From Paramecium sonneborni (Eukaryota > Ciliophora > Oligohymenophorea > Peniculida > Parameciidae), in contig CAJJDN010000011.1 of assembly GCA_905182985.1 (NCBI GenBank), positions 62,001 to 126,000 on the forward strand: DNA of 64,000 nucleotides, written 5' to 3'. Under the pieces are notes generated by a model, which saw nothing but the letters and a program-made list of their open reading frames with translations, was not told the origin of the DNA and did not search any database. Below are positions 11,694-24,556 of this stretch, one piece after another (position 1 is the stretch's first letter; every line of letters begins with the position of its first letter). A program made the position numbers and the translations under genes.

Positions 11694-13201
11694 ATGATAA
11701 AATCTCAAAATAATAAAGGCATCAATTTGTCATAATCTATCTTGGATGACAGTCCAGAATTTTGGATTCAAAGACCTTAAATATTAATTCAATTTTAGCT
11801 ATCAGATGAACTATTGGTTGTTAATAGGAATAGATTAATATAAAAGACAATATTTTTTGGAAGTCATTATCTGAAGTATGGAGAAGATGTATGAATAATT
11901 TTATTTATTAAACAGAAATTCCTTGATGTTAGAAATCTATTGTTAGAAATAGTTTATCATCCAAGAACATCTCAATCAGGATTCAGATTAATGAAAAATG
12001 GTGAAAAACTGGATGTATATGGAGACACTTAAAATTGGATAGATGTCTTAAAAAAGTATACAATCTAATCAAATTTATAACAAAAATATAAAATAATTAA
12101 GAAAATAGGAGAAGGAAGCTAATATCAAGTATATATAACTTTATATTCACATTAAAGGTTTTCAAAATTAGAAACAAACTAACTGGATAAGAAAATGCAG
12201 TTAAGATATATGATAAATTGAAGCTACATAATTCTCCATACTTGCTTGAGCTTATCAAAAAGTAAATTAATATGAAAAGACAATTTGAACATAAAAATTT
12301 AATTCGCTTATTAGAAATTTTCGAAAGTGCTAATCATCTTTATGTTATTGAAGAATTGATTGAAGGAGGAAATTTAGAAAGCAAAATTTCATCAACTACA
12401 TTTAATTAATAACAAATTATATTGATTATAAAATAGACATTAAATGGATTATAGGAAATGCATAAAAGAGGATTTATTCATGGAGATGTTTGCTTAAAAG
12501 CAATAGGATTTAAAAATGAATAAGATATAGATTCATTATGTTTATTACATTATTCTAAAGTGATGTCAATAAATGCTGCAAGAAATTCAACTAAAAAAAT
12601 GCTAAGTCAAAGACCTTCTCTTAAAAATGATAAAACTCACACTTCTGATTTACAATAATTAGGAATTATTTTGATTAGATTACTTACCGGATATTAATTT
12701 AATCAATTCAATTTACCTAGTTAAATGGATGATATTAAAAGCATTTTAAATTTTCAATAAACTAGTAAGGAATTAGAGGTATTACTATAATAATTACTGT
12801 TAATTGATTTTGAATTATAACTTAGTGATACAAATACTCCTCTTGAAGTATTAAAAAATGATATATTCAAAAAATAAATAGAGCCTTCTAATTTCATCTT
12901 AAAATATCAGACTATAAATGATATAAGAAGATAAAGTGAATAAAGTAATAATAGTGATGATGAATCAATGGAAATTCGCTCAAGAGTCAATACATTACCA
13001 AATATTTAAGATAGAAAAAGCGACTCAAGAAGTTTGTCCAACAGAACTAAAAATATGGTATCTCCATTAAAAATATCAAAATTTAATAAAATTGATATAT
13101 TTGTTAAACCTCCTTCATAAATTTCATAAAGAAGATCTAGTAATCTATATTAACTACCAAGAATGAATCTCATGCCTAAAATCAAGTAAAAAGTTTAGTG
13201 A
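11694..13201 (+). CDS. Pseudokinase with PH-like N-terminus (copy 1)
   Basis: The N-terminal ~150 residues (WIQRPQILIQFQ, VYHPRTSQSGFRL, WIDVLKKYTIQ) look like a PH-type domain. The kinase fold starts at YKIIKKIGEGSQYQ. The lysine strand is intact (ENAVKIYDKLKL), but the catalytic loop reads GFIHGDVCLKAIGF, losing the Arg-Asp order of HRD and the Asn, and no DFG is present (LCLLHYSKV). It should therefore be catalytically dead or strongly impaired. The C-terminus is Ser/Arg-rich and probably disordered. Introns of 27 nt (ends CAG) and 29 nt (ends AAG) give exactly 484 codons. The next gene is a clear paralog in the same orientation. Inferred role: scaffold or allosteric partner of active kinases. 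An in-frame ATG at 11673 is an alternative start. Confidence 0.82.
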
Positions 13202-13572
13202 TTATAAATATATTGTTATTACTCTAAATTAATAAATAATGTTTACATCTCTATATTATGTATTAACGTTAAGTTTCATTTCAATTTTAATTTAACTTTT
13301 CTTATTCTCAAACAAAGTTTTAAAATGAATTTAAAGTAAAGTTGGTAATTCTTCAGTTTTTTTAATTAAAATTAACTTTCAAAGAATAACATATTGATTT
13401 CTTAGTAAATGTCATTTGGTATTAATTATTTATTTATATATGTAAATTGCAATATTCAGAGATAAATATTTTAAATAAAATAATTAAATAAAATTAGAAT
13501 TGAAAGAAAAGTGGTAAACAATAAAAATATTTAATTGAAATGAAGATTTTTTTAGTTAAAAATAAAAATTAT
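13202..13572. other. Spacer between tandem pseudokinase genes
   Basis: 370 bp of AT-rich DNA with no supported gene; it presumably carries the promoter of the second pseudokinase copy. Confidence 0.5.
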
Positions 13573-15020
13573 ATGATAAAAAAATAACTATTGTAAATTG
13601 GTTCAGCAGATTCCTTTTTCAATAATCATACATCCTTATATTCATTCCATTCAATTAACCCTTTTATTCCATAGTATGAAGGAGAGTTTTAAATCAATTA
13701 TTAGAACAGATTAGCAATCAAAATTTTGGCAATAGGGTAAAATTTCATTAAATTTGATGATAATGTATTAAAATTATTTAGTTGATAGAAATTTATCAAT
13801 TTAAAGAATGTTTGCATGTAAAAAATATATCATCCAAAAACAGGACTATTTGGAATTAAACTCTCAAAAAATGGAGTTTGTTTAGATATCTTTGGTTTAT
13901 CTGATTAGTTGATTGAAATTATGAAGAAGTATACAATACAGTTTGATTTTGTATTAAAGTATTAACTATTAAATAAACTTGGAGAAGGATATTCAACAAT
14001 TGTATATCTTATTATAAATATTAGGTATTTAGAGCTAGAAATAAATAAAATAGATAAGAGTATGCAGTTAAAGTATTTGATAAAAAGAGACTTCTTATAA
14101 ATAATTTTGAAGCTAAAAAGTTCATGAAAGAATTAAAAATAATTAGATGTTTGGATAATCATAATTTACTGAAGTTTTAAGAAATTTATGAAAGTAATAA
14201 TCATATTTATGTAATATTGGAATTATTAAGAGGTGAAAAACTTTCATCAATTGTTAAAAAACAACATAATTTAACAGAATAAGAAATTTTGACAATAATG
14301 AAACCTCTATTTAAAGCTGTTCAATATTTGCATGATCAAAATATTTATCATAGATAAATTTGTATTTAAAGCATAATATTTAAAAATAAAAATGATTTAT
14401 CGGAACCATGCTTAATAGATTTTAATTAAGCAGAATAAATACTTAAAGGAGATTAAGAGGATGAGTTCAATATATTAGTAAATCCAGAGAAACAAATTTA
14501 GTTTAATATCAAATTTGATGTAGTATCTTTAGGAATAGTGATGTACAATTTATTAACAGGGAGTTTGTATGAAACAAATTAAGTTATAAATGATGCGATG
14601 ATGTGTGAATTTAGAGGAGTCTTAAATTTATAATTTATTGATCCTCCATTATCGGATCTATGTTTTGATTTTATAAACACAATCTTCAACCAAGGTTCCA
14701 AATTAAAAACTTGTAAGTAATTATTGGCTCATCCTATTTTTGATTAAGAAAATTAGAAAACATCTAAAAATTTAGGAATTCATTTAATTGGAATTTTAGA
14801 TTAAAATTCAAGTAGATTTCAGATAAATTCTAAATAATCTCAAAGATCTCCTAAGACAATTAAAGTTGTTTCTCTAAAAAAAGGATTCAATTTCTTGTCT
14901 AAAAGTCCTTAAGAAAAATCTAATGCAAATAGTGATTACTTTGAACCTCCAAAATCTCATTTAATGTTCAGAAGAGGCAGTAGATAAAAAAGAACATTGA
15001 ATTTTTAATAATAATAATGA
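13573..15020 (+). CDS. Pseudokinase with PH-like N-terminus (copy 2)
   Basis: Paralog of the preceding gene, aligned along its length: QNRLAIKILAIGQNFIKF matches NRLIQKTIFFGSHYLKY, IYHPKTGLFGIKLSKNG matches VYHPRTSQSGFRLMKNG, and MKKYTIQ matches LKKYTIQ. The kinase fold keeps EYAVKVFDKKRL, but the catalytic loop is NIYHRQICIQSIIF (HRQ for HRD, no Asn) and LIDFNQA replaces DFG. Introns lie at 13765-13788 (24 nt) and 14002-14024 (23 nt). The length is 467 codons exactly from the ATG at 13573; an ATG at 13676 would be out of frame with the conserved region. Both catalytic motifs are lost differently in the two copies, which suggests an old duplication and independent loss or a shared non-catalytic role. 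Confidence 0.83.
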
Positions 15021-15350
15021 TATCAGTAATCAATGAAATAGCTGAATTACTATTAAATATATTTGACATATTTTTGATATTTTGTTTTATTCTAATTTTA
15101 AAAAAGAATATTTAAATAACTAAATAAATATTACAATTGTTCTATTCATTTAAATATTATTTCTCAATTAATATCTTATATTTATTATACTATATGATTA
15201 AATAATTTTAAGAAAGTGAACGTTAAACTAAGAAAGCATTAAATATGTTTTAAATTGAAAGGACAGATCTTTTTTTTAATTAAATTTATGGGTTATGATG
15301 TATTAACGAAAATTAATGGAAATTTAGAAAATAAATAAACTACAATTATA
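15021..15350. other. Intergenic spacer
   Basis: 330 bp of AT-rich DNA; no gene, repeat or RNA seen. It precedes the antigen-like gene and presumably holds its promoter. Confidence 0.5.
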
Positions 15351-18300
15351 ATGATGGATAAATAAATAATATGGATTCTTATATTGTTAAAAGTAACTGA
15401 ATCATTAACAGTAAGTAATAATATTTGTTCATGCTCTTCTTTATAAACAGCATTTGATTGTAATTAACTTAGTTAATGTGAATGGGATTTATCTTCAAAA
15501 GCATGTATAGGGGCTAGATAAATAGCTTATTATTCACTTCTTTGTACATCTTTAAGAAATGGAATAAAATGTGCTTAATAAAGAGGATGTGCCTTTTTAA
15601 ATAAGAAATGTGTAATATTTAGTAATTGCTAATCTTACATAGCAACATCAAATTTAGAATGCTAAAGGTATTCAATGTAATGTAATTGGTCTCTTTTAAA
15701 TAATTATTGTACAGAAGAAAATGTTTGTAGTGAATATAATGGCGAAGATAAATAATCTGGTTGTGAATCGATTAGATAATTAAATGGAGAAAGCTCATGT
15801 TTATTTAATACATAAACAAAATAATGTAAATAAAAGGAATGTAAAGATTATTTTAAGAATACAAATGAAGATTGTAAGGAAGTGCTTCTAAATTAAAATT
15901 GTATAACTGATAAAAAGACATGTGTAAAAGAACTTAACACTTGTGATTCATATACAATTGAGGATTGTTTAAATGTATTGACAAAGAATGGAGAATGTGA
16001 AATCAATAATAATACACATAAATGTTAACCTAGAACTTGTGGATTGGCTCCAGATGCGTCATCAGATGATGCATGCAAAAAGTATAAATCTACATGTTTA
16101 TCAAATAAAATGAAATGTGTAGACTAATTATCTTTATGTTCAACTTATTCAATTGATGAATGTCTGATTTTAAAAGGATAAAAAGGAGATTGTTAATTAA
16201 ATTCAGAAAGTTCATAATGTAAAGATCCTTCTTGTGATAATTTTTAAGGATCAACAAATGATGAATGTAAGAAAGCTAGCCCAGATTTAAATTGTATATC
16301 TAATGGAGTTTAATGTGTTTCATCCTTAGCTGATACTTGTACTAAAGTTAAGATTCTTGAGAATACAACTTGTGATTAATACATTAGTAAAGAAGGTTAA
16401 TGTAAATCCTAAAGTGAAGAATCAAAAACTTGTATTTTAGATTAATGCCAAAATAAATAATATGATTCAGATGAATAATGTAATAAATATTCATCAAAGG
16501 ATACAAATATGTCTAGAATATGTGTTTCAAATGGAGTGATTTGTACTACTTAGTTACTATCATGTAATAGCTATAAGAAATCAGATGGATGTTTTAAATA
16601 TAAAGGTTAAGATGGGAAATGTATAGATAATGATTCTTCTGAGAATTGTTAGGCAACTCCTTGTGAATAAATATTATAACCAAGTTTATCTACTTGTTAA
16701 ACTACAAATCCTAATTGTAACTTTGATGGACAGAGTTGTGTAGCAACATTAAGATCTTGTGATTATTATACATCTAAATGTGATACTATCATTACATCTA
16801 ATAAATAACCATGTATAGAAGATCCTAATAATCCTGAAAAATGTATAGAAAAAACTTGTAATACTGCTCCCACTTCTATTAAAACAGATGAAGAATGTGA
16901 TCAATATCTAACAAAATGTTTAACTAATGGATAAGGTTGTACTGATAAATTATCAACTTGTGATACTTATAGTGGTACATTTTAATAGTGTGATAAATTG
17001 ATTGGCTCTGATGGTAAATGTACTGGAATAAGTAAAAGTCAAACTAATGAAAAATGTAAAGTTAAAAATTGCTAAGAATCTAGTACAGCTAATGAATAAG
17101 CATGTAAGGCTTACACTAAAAATTGTTTATATAATAGTAGAATACATTAATGTTAAAATGCTGTTGAATAATGTAAATCTATAGATAATTAAATTACTTG
17201 TGAATAAACATTAAGTAATGNNNNNNNNNNNNNNNNNNNNNNNNNNNNNNNNNNNNNNNNNNNNNNNNNNNNNNNNNNNNNNNNNNNNNNNNNNNNNNNN
17301 NNNNNNNNNNNNNNNNNNNNNNNNNNNNNNNNNNNNNNNNNNNNNNNNNNNNNNNNNNNNNNNNNNNNNNNNNNNNNNNNNNNNNNNNNNNNNNNNNNNN
17401 NNNNNNNNNNNNNNNNNNNNNNNNNNNNNNNNNNNNNNNNNNNNNNNNNNNNNNNNNNNNNNNNNNNNNNNNNNNNNNNNNNNNNNNNNNNNNNNNNNNN
17501 NNNNNNNNNNNNNNNNNNNNNNNNNNNNNNNNNNNNNNNNNNNNNNNNNNNNNNNNNNNNNNNNNNNNNNNNNNNNNNNNNNNNNNNNNNNNNNNNNNNN
17601 NNNNNGAAGAATCAAAAACTTGTATTTTAGATTAATGCCAAAATAAATAATATGATTCAGATGAATAATGTAATAAATATTCATCAAAGGATACAAATAT
17701 GTCTAGAATATGTGTTTCAAATGGAGTGATTTGTACTACTTAGTTACTATCATGTAATAGCTATAAGAAATCAGATGGATGTTTTAAATATAAAGGTTAA
17801 GATGGGAAATGTATAGATAATGATTCTTCTGAGAATTGTTAGGCAACTCCTTGTGAATAAATATTATAACCAAGTTTATCTACTTGTTAAACTACAAATC
17901 CTAATTGTAACTTTGATGGACAGAGTTGTGTAGCAACATTAAGATCTTGTGATTATTATACATCTAAATGTGATACTATCATTACATCTAATAAATAACC
18001 ATGTATAGAAGATCCTAATAATCCTGAAAAATGTATAGAAAAAACTTGTAATACTGCTCCCACTTCTATTAAAACAGATGAAGAATGTGATCAATATCTA
18101 ACAAAATGTTTAACTAATGGATAAGGTTGTACTGATAAATTATCAACTTGTGATACTTATAGTGGTACATTTTAATAGTGTGATAAATTGATTGGCTCTG
18201 ATGGTAAATGTACTGGAATAAGTAAAAGTCAAACTAATGAAAAATGTAAAGTTAAAAATTGCTAAGAATCTAGTACAGCTAATGAATAAGCATGTAAGGC

Positions 18301-19963
18301 TTACACTAAAAATTGTTTATATAATAGTAGAATACATTAATGTTAAAATGCTGTTGAATAATGTAAATCTATAGATAATTAAATTACTTGTGAATAAACA
18401 TTAAGTAATGAACCTGGAAGATTCTGTATGTGGATTGATAATAGTTGTGTTTAGGCTACATGCAATATGATAGAAACATAAGGAAGTCAAGAAGTTTGTG
18501 AAACTTTTGGGTAGAGTTGTGAATTTGATAATATTAGTGGTTGTAAAGATAAATCATTTCATTTATGTTCATCATTTAGATCAAGAACTTTATGTATTAC
18601 AGATTCATCAGGAAATGCATGTATTTGGGATTAAATTTTAAAAAAGTGTATTAAATTTAATTAATGTGAGGACTTCTCATTTTCAATTAAAAAAGATGAA
18701 TTAGGTAATCCTATTCCTAAAACTGAAATTGAAATTGCTAAAGAAAATCTTATATGTTCAAGTATAAGTGATAAATGCTTTTCAGATGGGAGTTAAACTT
18801 GTAAGCATAAATTACCTTGTCCAAAATTTACTTAAGCTATTTGTAATTAAAAAGTTGGTATTGATGATAAATAATGTGGGTATAATCCTATTAAACAAGC
18901 TTGTTAAACATTTATATCATGTAATGATTTAAAACTCAAAAATCATTTAGAATGTTAAGCATATAACATTAAATGTACAACAAATAAAGAAACTTGTGTT
19001 GAAAAGATAGAATGTGATATGATTAAAGAATAAGATTCCTGTGAAGCTGGAGGTTATAATGGAAGATGCTTTTGGAATAATTCTACATGTACACTTTGGA
19101 AATGTGAAAATGCTATTTTGACTACTCATTAAGCATGTTAAAAAGAATCACTTAATTGTACAAGTAATGGTGTAAACTGCATTGCTTTATAAGATTGTAA
19201 CAAATATACAAAAGAGAGTTGTGAAATAGGACTTAACAATTCCATTTGTTTTTATGATAATAATAAAAATTAATGTAGAATAAAAATTTGTACAGATTAT
19301 ACTGATATAACAGAGTAAAGTATATGTTAAGTCAAAGGTTGCGCTTATGATTCAACAAAATCTGTTTGTATTAATTTTGAAAGTTGTAATAATTATATAA
19401 ATTAACCTTCATGCAATGATAATGTTTCTAAATAGAATTAAACTTGTATATGGTAAGAATAAATAAACCAAACTTCAACTTGTTTAGAAATGAATAGTTG
19501 TAGTTAAGCAAATTTATTAGAAAAAAATTGTAAGGATTTTGGTTGTATTTTTGTTCCTCAAACATTTGTAAATGGAACATTATAATAGTCTTAATGTAAT
19601 TATATGGATTGTTCATCATTAAATTTAAATAGTAATAGTTACATAGGTTGTAAACCTGTTATTAATAAATCTGCAAACACCATAACATTATGTACTTGGA
19701 GTTCGAAAGAAAAGAAATGTATTGAAAGTACAGATTTAAATGGTTTCAATTAAAATACTTGTTTTATTATGACATAATATAATTATTATTGGAATCCAAT
19801 AATTTCATAATGTGTTTCATGTACATAAATAGATAGACCTACTAATTCTTCAAAAAGTAATGATACTCCTAACGCCTCAACTAATGCTCCCTAGAATTCA
19901 TTTGGAATAAATATTTTCTAAAATTTGGCTATTTTAATAGTTTTATGTATCTAACTAATTTGA
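15351..19963 (+). CDS. Cysteine-rich surface-antigen-like protein, N gap inside
   Basis: Reads without introns from MMDKQIIWILILLKV (signal peptide) to a Ser/Thr/Asn-rich tail and a hydrophobic C-terminus (FQNLAILIVLCIQLI then TGA), the layout of a GPI-anchored surface protein. The body is a long series of irregular units, each with about 4-8 Cys, such as SQCEWDLSSKAC and CDTYSGTFQQCDKL. This resembles the Paramecium surface (immobilization) antigen repeat family, though the regular period of classical antigens is not evident. A run of 385 N at 17221-17605 is flanked by identical 805-bp segments. Removing one copy plus the gap leaves exactly 1141 codons in one frame, whereas the copy offset of 1190 nt is not divisible by three. 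The assembled version therefore probably overstates the gene. It converges on CFAP91, 38 bp between stops. Confidence 0.82.
16416..17220 (+). repeat. 805-bp direct repeat, copy 1 (before the N gap)
   Basis: Identical by eye to 17606-18410, and it ends exactly where the N run begins. Frame is continuous with the upstream gene. Confidence 0.9.
17221..17605. other. Assembly gap (385 N)
   Basis: A run of 385 undetermined bases inside the antigen-like gene, bounded on both sides by ends of an identical 805-bp sequence. Its length may be only an estimate. Confidence 0.99.
17606..18410 (+). repeat. 805-bp direct repeat, copy 2 (after the N gap)
   Basis: Starts directly after the N run and matches 16416-17220 base for base as far as read. 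From 18411 the sequence continues into unique antigen coding DNA. Confidence 0.9.
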
Positions 19964-20001
19964 TGTATAATTTAATAAATATTTAATTAATAATTTTATC
20001 A

Positions 20002-22039
20002 TCAATTTTGATTAATCTATTAGGCTGCTGATGACAAAGTTGCCTGGATTGATTTTTTTGCAGCCTCATTAAATCTTCTCTCTTCAATTTGAACTAAGAT
20101 TATAATAATTATAATTACTTTATTTTTATAGTTTAGATCTTTGAACATTAGGAATTAAGAATTATTGAACTAAATCTTTAATAATAGTTTCATCACTATT
20201 ATATTTTCTTTCAAAATATTCAACAGGAGTATTCATTTTTTATTTTCTTAAATTAGTCATGATTGTTGCTTATCTTGTTGCAGCTAAAAAGATCTAATAA
20301 AAAAGATACCTTATTCAATAGTATTTTTAAATATCCAATGTAAATAAGTATCAACAGTTCCTTAATGAACTCTCATAATTTAATTATATTAAACATCTTC
20401 TCTATCTCTTAATATTTATTCTGCTTATCTTGTACCAGCTTCTTAAATTTCTCTTAATCTTCTATCTTCTTCAGCTGATTTGACCATTTAAGCAATTCTT
20501 TTTTCTTATTTAATTCTAAGTAATTCTTTGCTTAACATATCTAATGTTTCCGCAATAACTTCTCCTTAAATAGCTTCTAATGCAGCATTCTTAACTTTTT
20601 CTTCATGTTATTACATAAGTATTTCTTCTTATTCAGCCTCTGGTAAATCTGGTATTTTAGCTACAGTTAACAATTCCTCAATTAATGCTGTTCTCTAGAT
20701 TGATATAAATTGAATTAATTACTTTTTCTTTTCCTTCATACATAATGTTCTACATAGCTCTACCTCTAAATAATCTTTATAATAAAACAAGAGCTGAATT
20801 CTTTTTATCTTCTGATTATCTTTTGACAGCTTCTTCTTTAAATTATTCATAATTTTCAAATTTGATGTCTTATTTTTTAACATCACCACCATTTTCAAAT
20901 TCTTAATTATATGTTGGAGTAGCAGGTCTAATTATAATATTCTTATTTCCAATATGATCAGCTTAAGTTTCATTTGATTAATCTTATTTATTAGATCCAA
21001 ATATTTAATTTCTTGCTTTATTAACTTCCATTTTATGTTATATTTCTAATCTTGTATAATCTTTTTCAATAGTTTTAATAAATTAAGCAACATTAACAGT
21101 AGTTTCTAAAATCGATGGTTTAATTGTAGTAGATAACTCTGTTAAACCTTTATAAGTATTTAATGCAACTGGTTATACTTCATATTTGCTAGCTATTTTA
21201 TCTAAACTTAATCCTTCCCTTGTAATTCCAGCATAAACCTTAGATGCAAAATTAGCATAATCTTCAATGATTTCTCTACCTTTATCTTCATTATCTATTT
21301 CTTTTCTACTTTTCTACATTTTTCTAAGTATTTTTATCTTTCTCTTTTATATCTTAGCTACCATTCTATTCTTTAATTCTGTCTTCTTTATTTTAATGCT
21401 TTCAATTCTTTGAGCATTCTTCTCTTCTACATCCTTTTCTCTTTCTTTCAATGCCTCTTACAATAAATATAACCTCTCGTTTTGATTTCTTAAACAAATT
21501 ATAATTCTAATTACATTTTGATATCTGTTTCTTTCTTCTTCCATTCTCGTTCTTCTTATGACTTCATTAACACTCTTCTCAATTTAAATGATGCTTCATC
21601 AGATATAGGAGGTAATGCATTCTCAAACCAAACCTTTTCTCTATTCCATTCTATTGACTCTAATTCTTCAATCGAAGCAGGCAAGCCTTTATCCCATTTT
21701 AGATGTTATAATGCTAATATCTCTATAGTTTAATCTTCATTCTAATCATGAGCTGGAGTATATGGGTCTGTTTAAGCTTCTGCTTCTCTGTAATCAGTTT
21801 AAATTTCAACATCTTTTACCTATTGAAATGTATATTTGTATTACTCTTTCTATTGTCACTTTTGCTGGAGGAGGTTATTCTTTCACTTATTATACTGGAG
21901 GTTAACTCAATTTTATTGGAGTATCACTCATTGTTGGCACTAAAGGCCTTTTGAAATATAAAGGACGAGTTGTCCCACTAATATAATTCTACATTGATTG
22001 ATTCCTGTATTGATCATGTAATACATATGCTTCTTACAT
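20002..22039 (-). CDS. CFAP91: Cilia- and flagella-associated protein 91
   Basis: Axonemal protein of the calmodulin- and spoke-associated complex that helps anchor radial spokes. Recognised by the family hallmarks: an N-terminal RPLYFKRPLVP region, a central RPATPTY motif, then LLQRLFRGRAMQN with MYEGKEKKLQLI (the MAATS1 signature), followed by a long helix with LDMLSKELLRIKQEKRI and VHQGTVDTYLHWIF. The C-terminus ends in a Gln/Ala-rich tail and TGA. Introns of about 25 nt are present near both ends, for example just after YISIG at the N-terminus and before IQIEERRFNEAAKK near the C-terminus. Length (roughly 640 residues) is somewhat shorter than in animals (about 770). Expression would be expected with other ciliary genes. 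Internal intron boundaries were not all fixed. Confidence 0.85.
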
Positions 22040-22079
22040 TAAAAATATTTCTTATATTTTTTTATTCAAAAATCTAATT

Positions 22080-22086
22080 AAAAAAA
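22080..22086 (-). terminator. RNA polymerase III terminator
   Basis: Seven T on the minus strand directly after the tRNA 3' end, the usual Pol III stop signal. Confidence 0.75.
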
Positions 22087-22087
22087 T

Positions 22088-22159
22088 AGGACCTACTTGG
22101 ATTCGAACCAAGGTCTTGAGGGTTAGAGCCTCAGGTACTAACCGCTATACGATAGATCC
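22088..22159 (-). tRNA. tRNA-Gln(CUA): tRNA-Gln (anticodon CUA), reads UAG
   Basis: A complete cloverleaf on the minus strand, 72 nt without CCA. The acceptor arms GGATCTA and TAGGTCC pair over 7 bp with one G-T. The anticodon stem TGAGG/CCTCA encloses the loop CTCTAAC, so the anticodon is CTA. The T arm is CTTGG-TTCGAAT-CCAAG, and the discriminator base is T. The anticodon is complementary to UAG, a stop elsewhere but Gln in this genome; ciliates such as Tetrahymena have a tRNA-Gln of just this type. Its Gln identity is inferred from coding use, where TAG falls at Gln-like positions in conserved genes. An ORF-like frame runs into its 5' half on the same strand. Confidence 0.93.
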
Positions 22160-22418
22160 ATTAATACTTTATTATTTCTATAAAACTAAATATATATTAT
22201 TATTCTATTTCCTATAAAACATTAATCATTAGAAACTTCTCTAAAACATCATTTCGTGTATTTAAATATTAATCTAATCCATAATTCATCGATTCAAATT
22301 CCTTTTTAAAATTTCTAATTATCTTCTTTGAAAAATTATCGTTTTGACTATAGTCTAATCTCAAAATCTAATTTATAAACCATCCTTCACCATCACCAGA
22401 TATTAATTATGATAGAAT
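22131..22418 (-). pseudogene. Coding-like remnant overlapping the tRNA
   Basis: A minus-strand frame without TGA over about 95 codons has strongly protein-like composition: SGDGEGWFINQILRLDYSQ, then NFSKKIIRNFKKEFESMNYG and LDQYLNTRNDVLEKF. It has no initiating exon, because upstream DNA toward 22700 shows no coding signal. Its only TGA lies inside the tRNA gene, in the D-arm/anticodon-arm region. It is probably the 3' remnant of a lost gene, or a real last exon whose upstream exons I could not find. No family recognised. Confidence 0.4.
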
Positions 22419-22728
22419 TCAATTTTAGCAACTATCACTTAGGTTTCCAAAATACAATTTTATTTGTGAACATCAATAAAAATTATTTAAAATTTATGAT
22501 TTTTATTATTATTATTATACTAATTTTTGAAAAATTAAATATTTCAAATACTATAAAACCCTTCAATATCTATTTAAACTAACTACAATAGTTAATTACT
22601 GATTATAGTTTGTTGAAGACTAGAAATTTTTTACAAGTTGCATTATTAATATATATATCAAAATCCATCAAATCATTTCTTGTTCTAAAGCTGTAAATTT
22701 GATGTCATATGTATATTAATTTAATAAA
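22160..22728. other. Intergenic region upstream of CDPK gene
   Basis: Apart from the coding-like remnant at 22131-22418, the part from 22419 to 22728 is AT-rich and shows no gene. It should contain promoter elements for the CDPK-like gene and upstream elements of the tRNA. Confidence 0.45.
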
Positions 22729-24504
<1,776 letters not shown>

Positions 24505-24556
24505 GTGATATTAATCTTTTATGTTTCTACAAATTCTATATTATTATATTATAAAA

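Noticed and set aside
13676..13760. ATG at 13676 as start of the second pseudokinase
   Set aside because: It is out of frame with the conserved PH-like region; the ATG at 13573 with two introns gives an exact codon count and aligns with the paralog.
17211..17696. Open frames across the N run on both strands
   Set aside because: They consist almost wholly of undetermined bases and have no information content.
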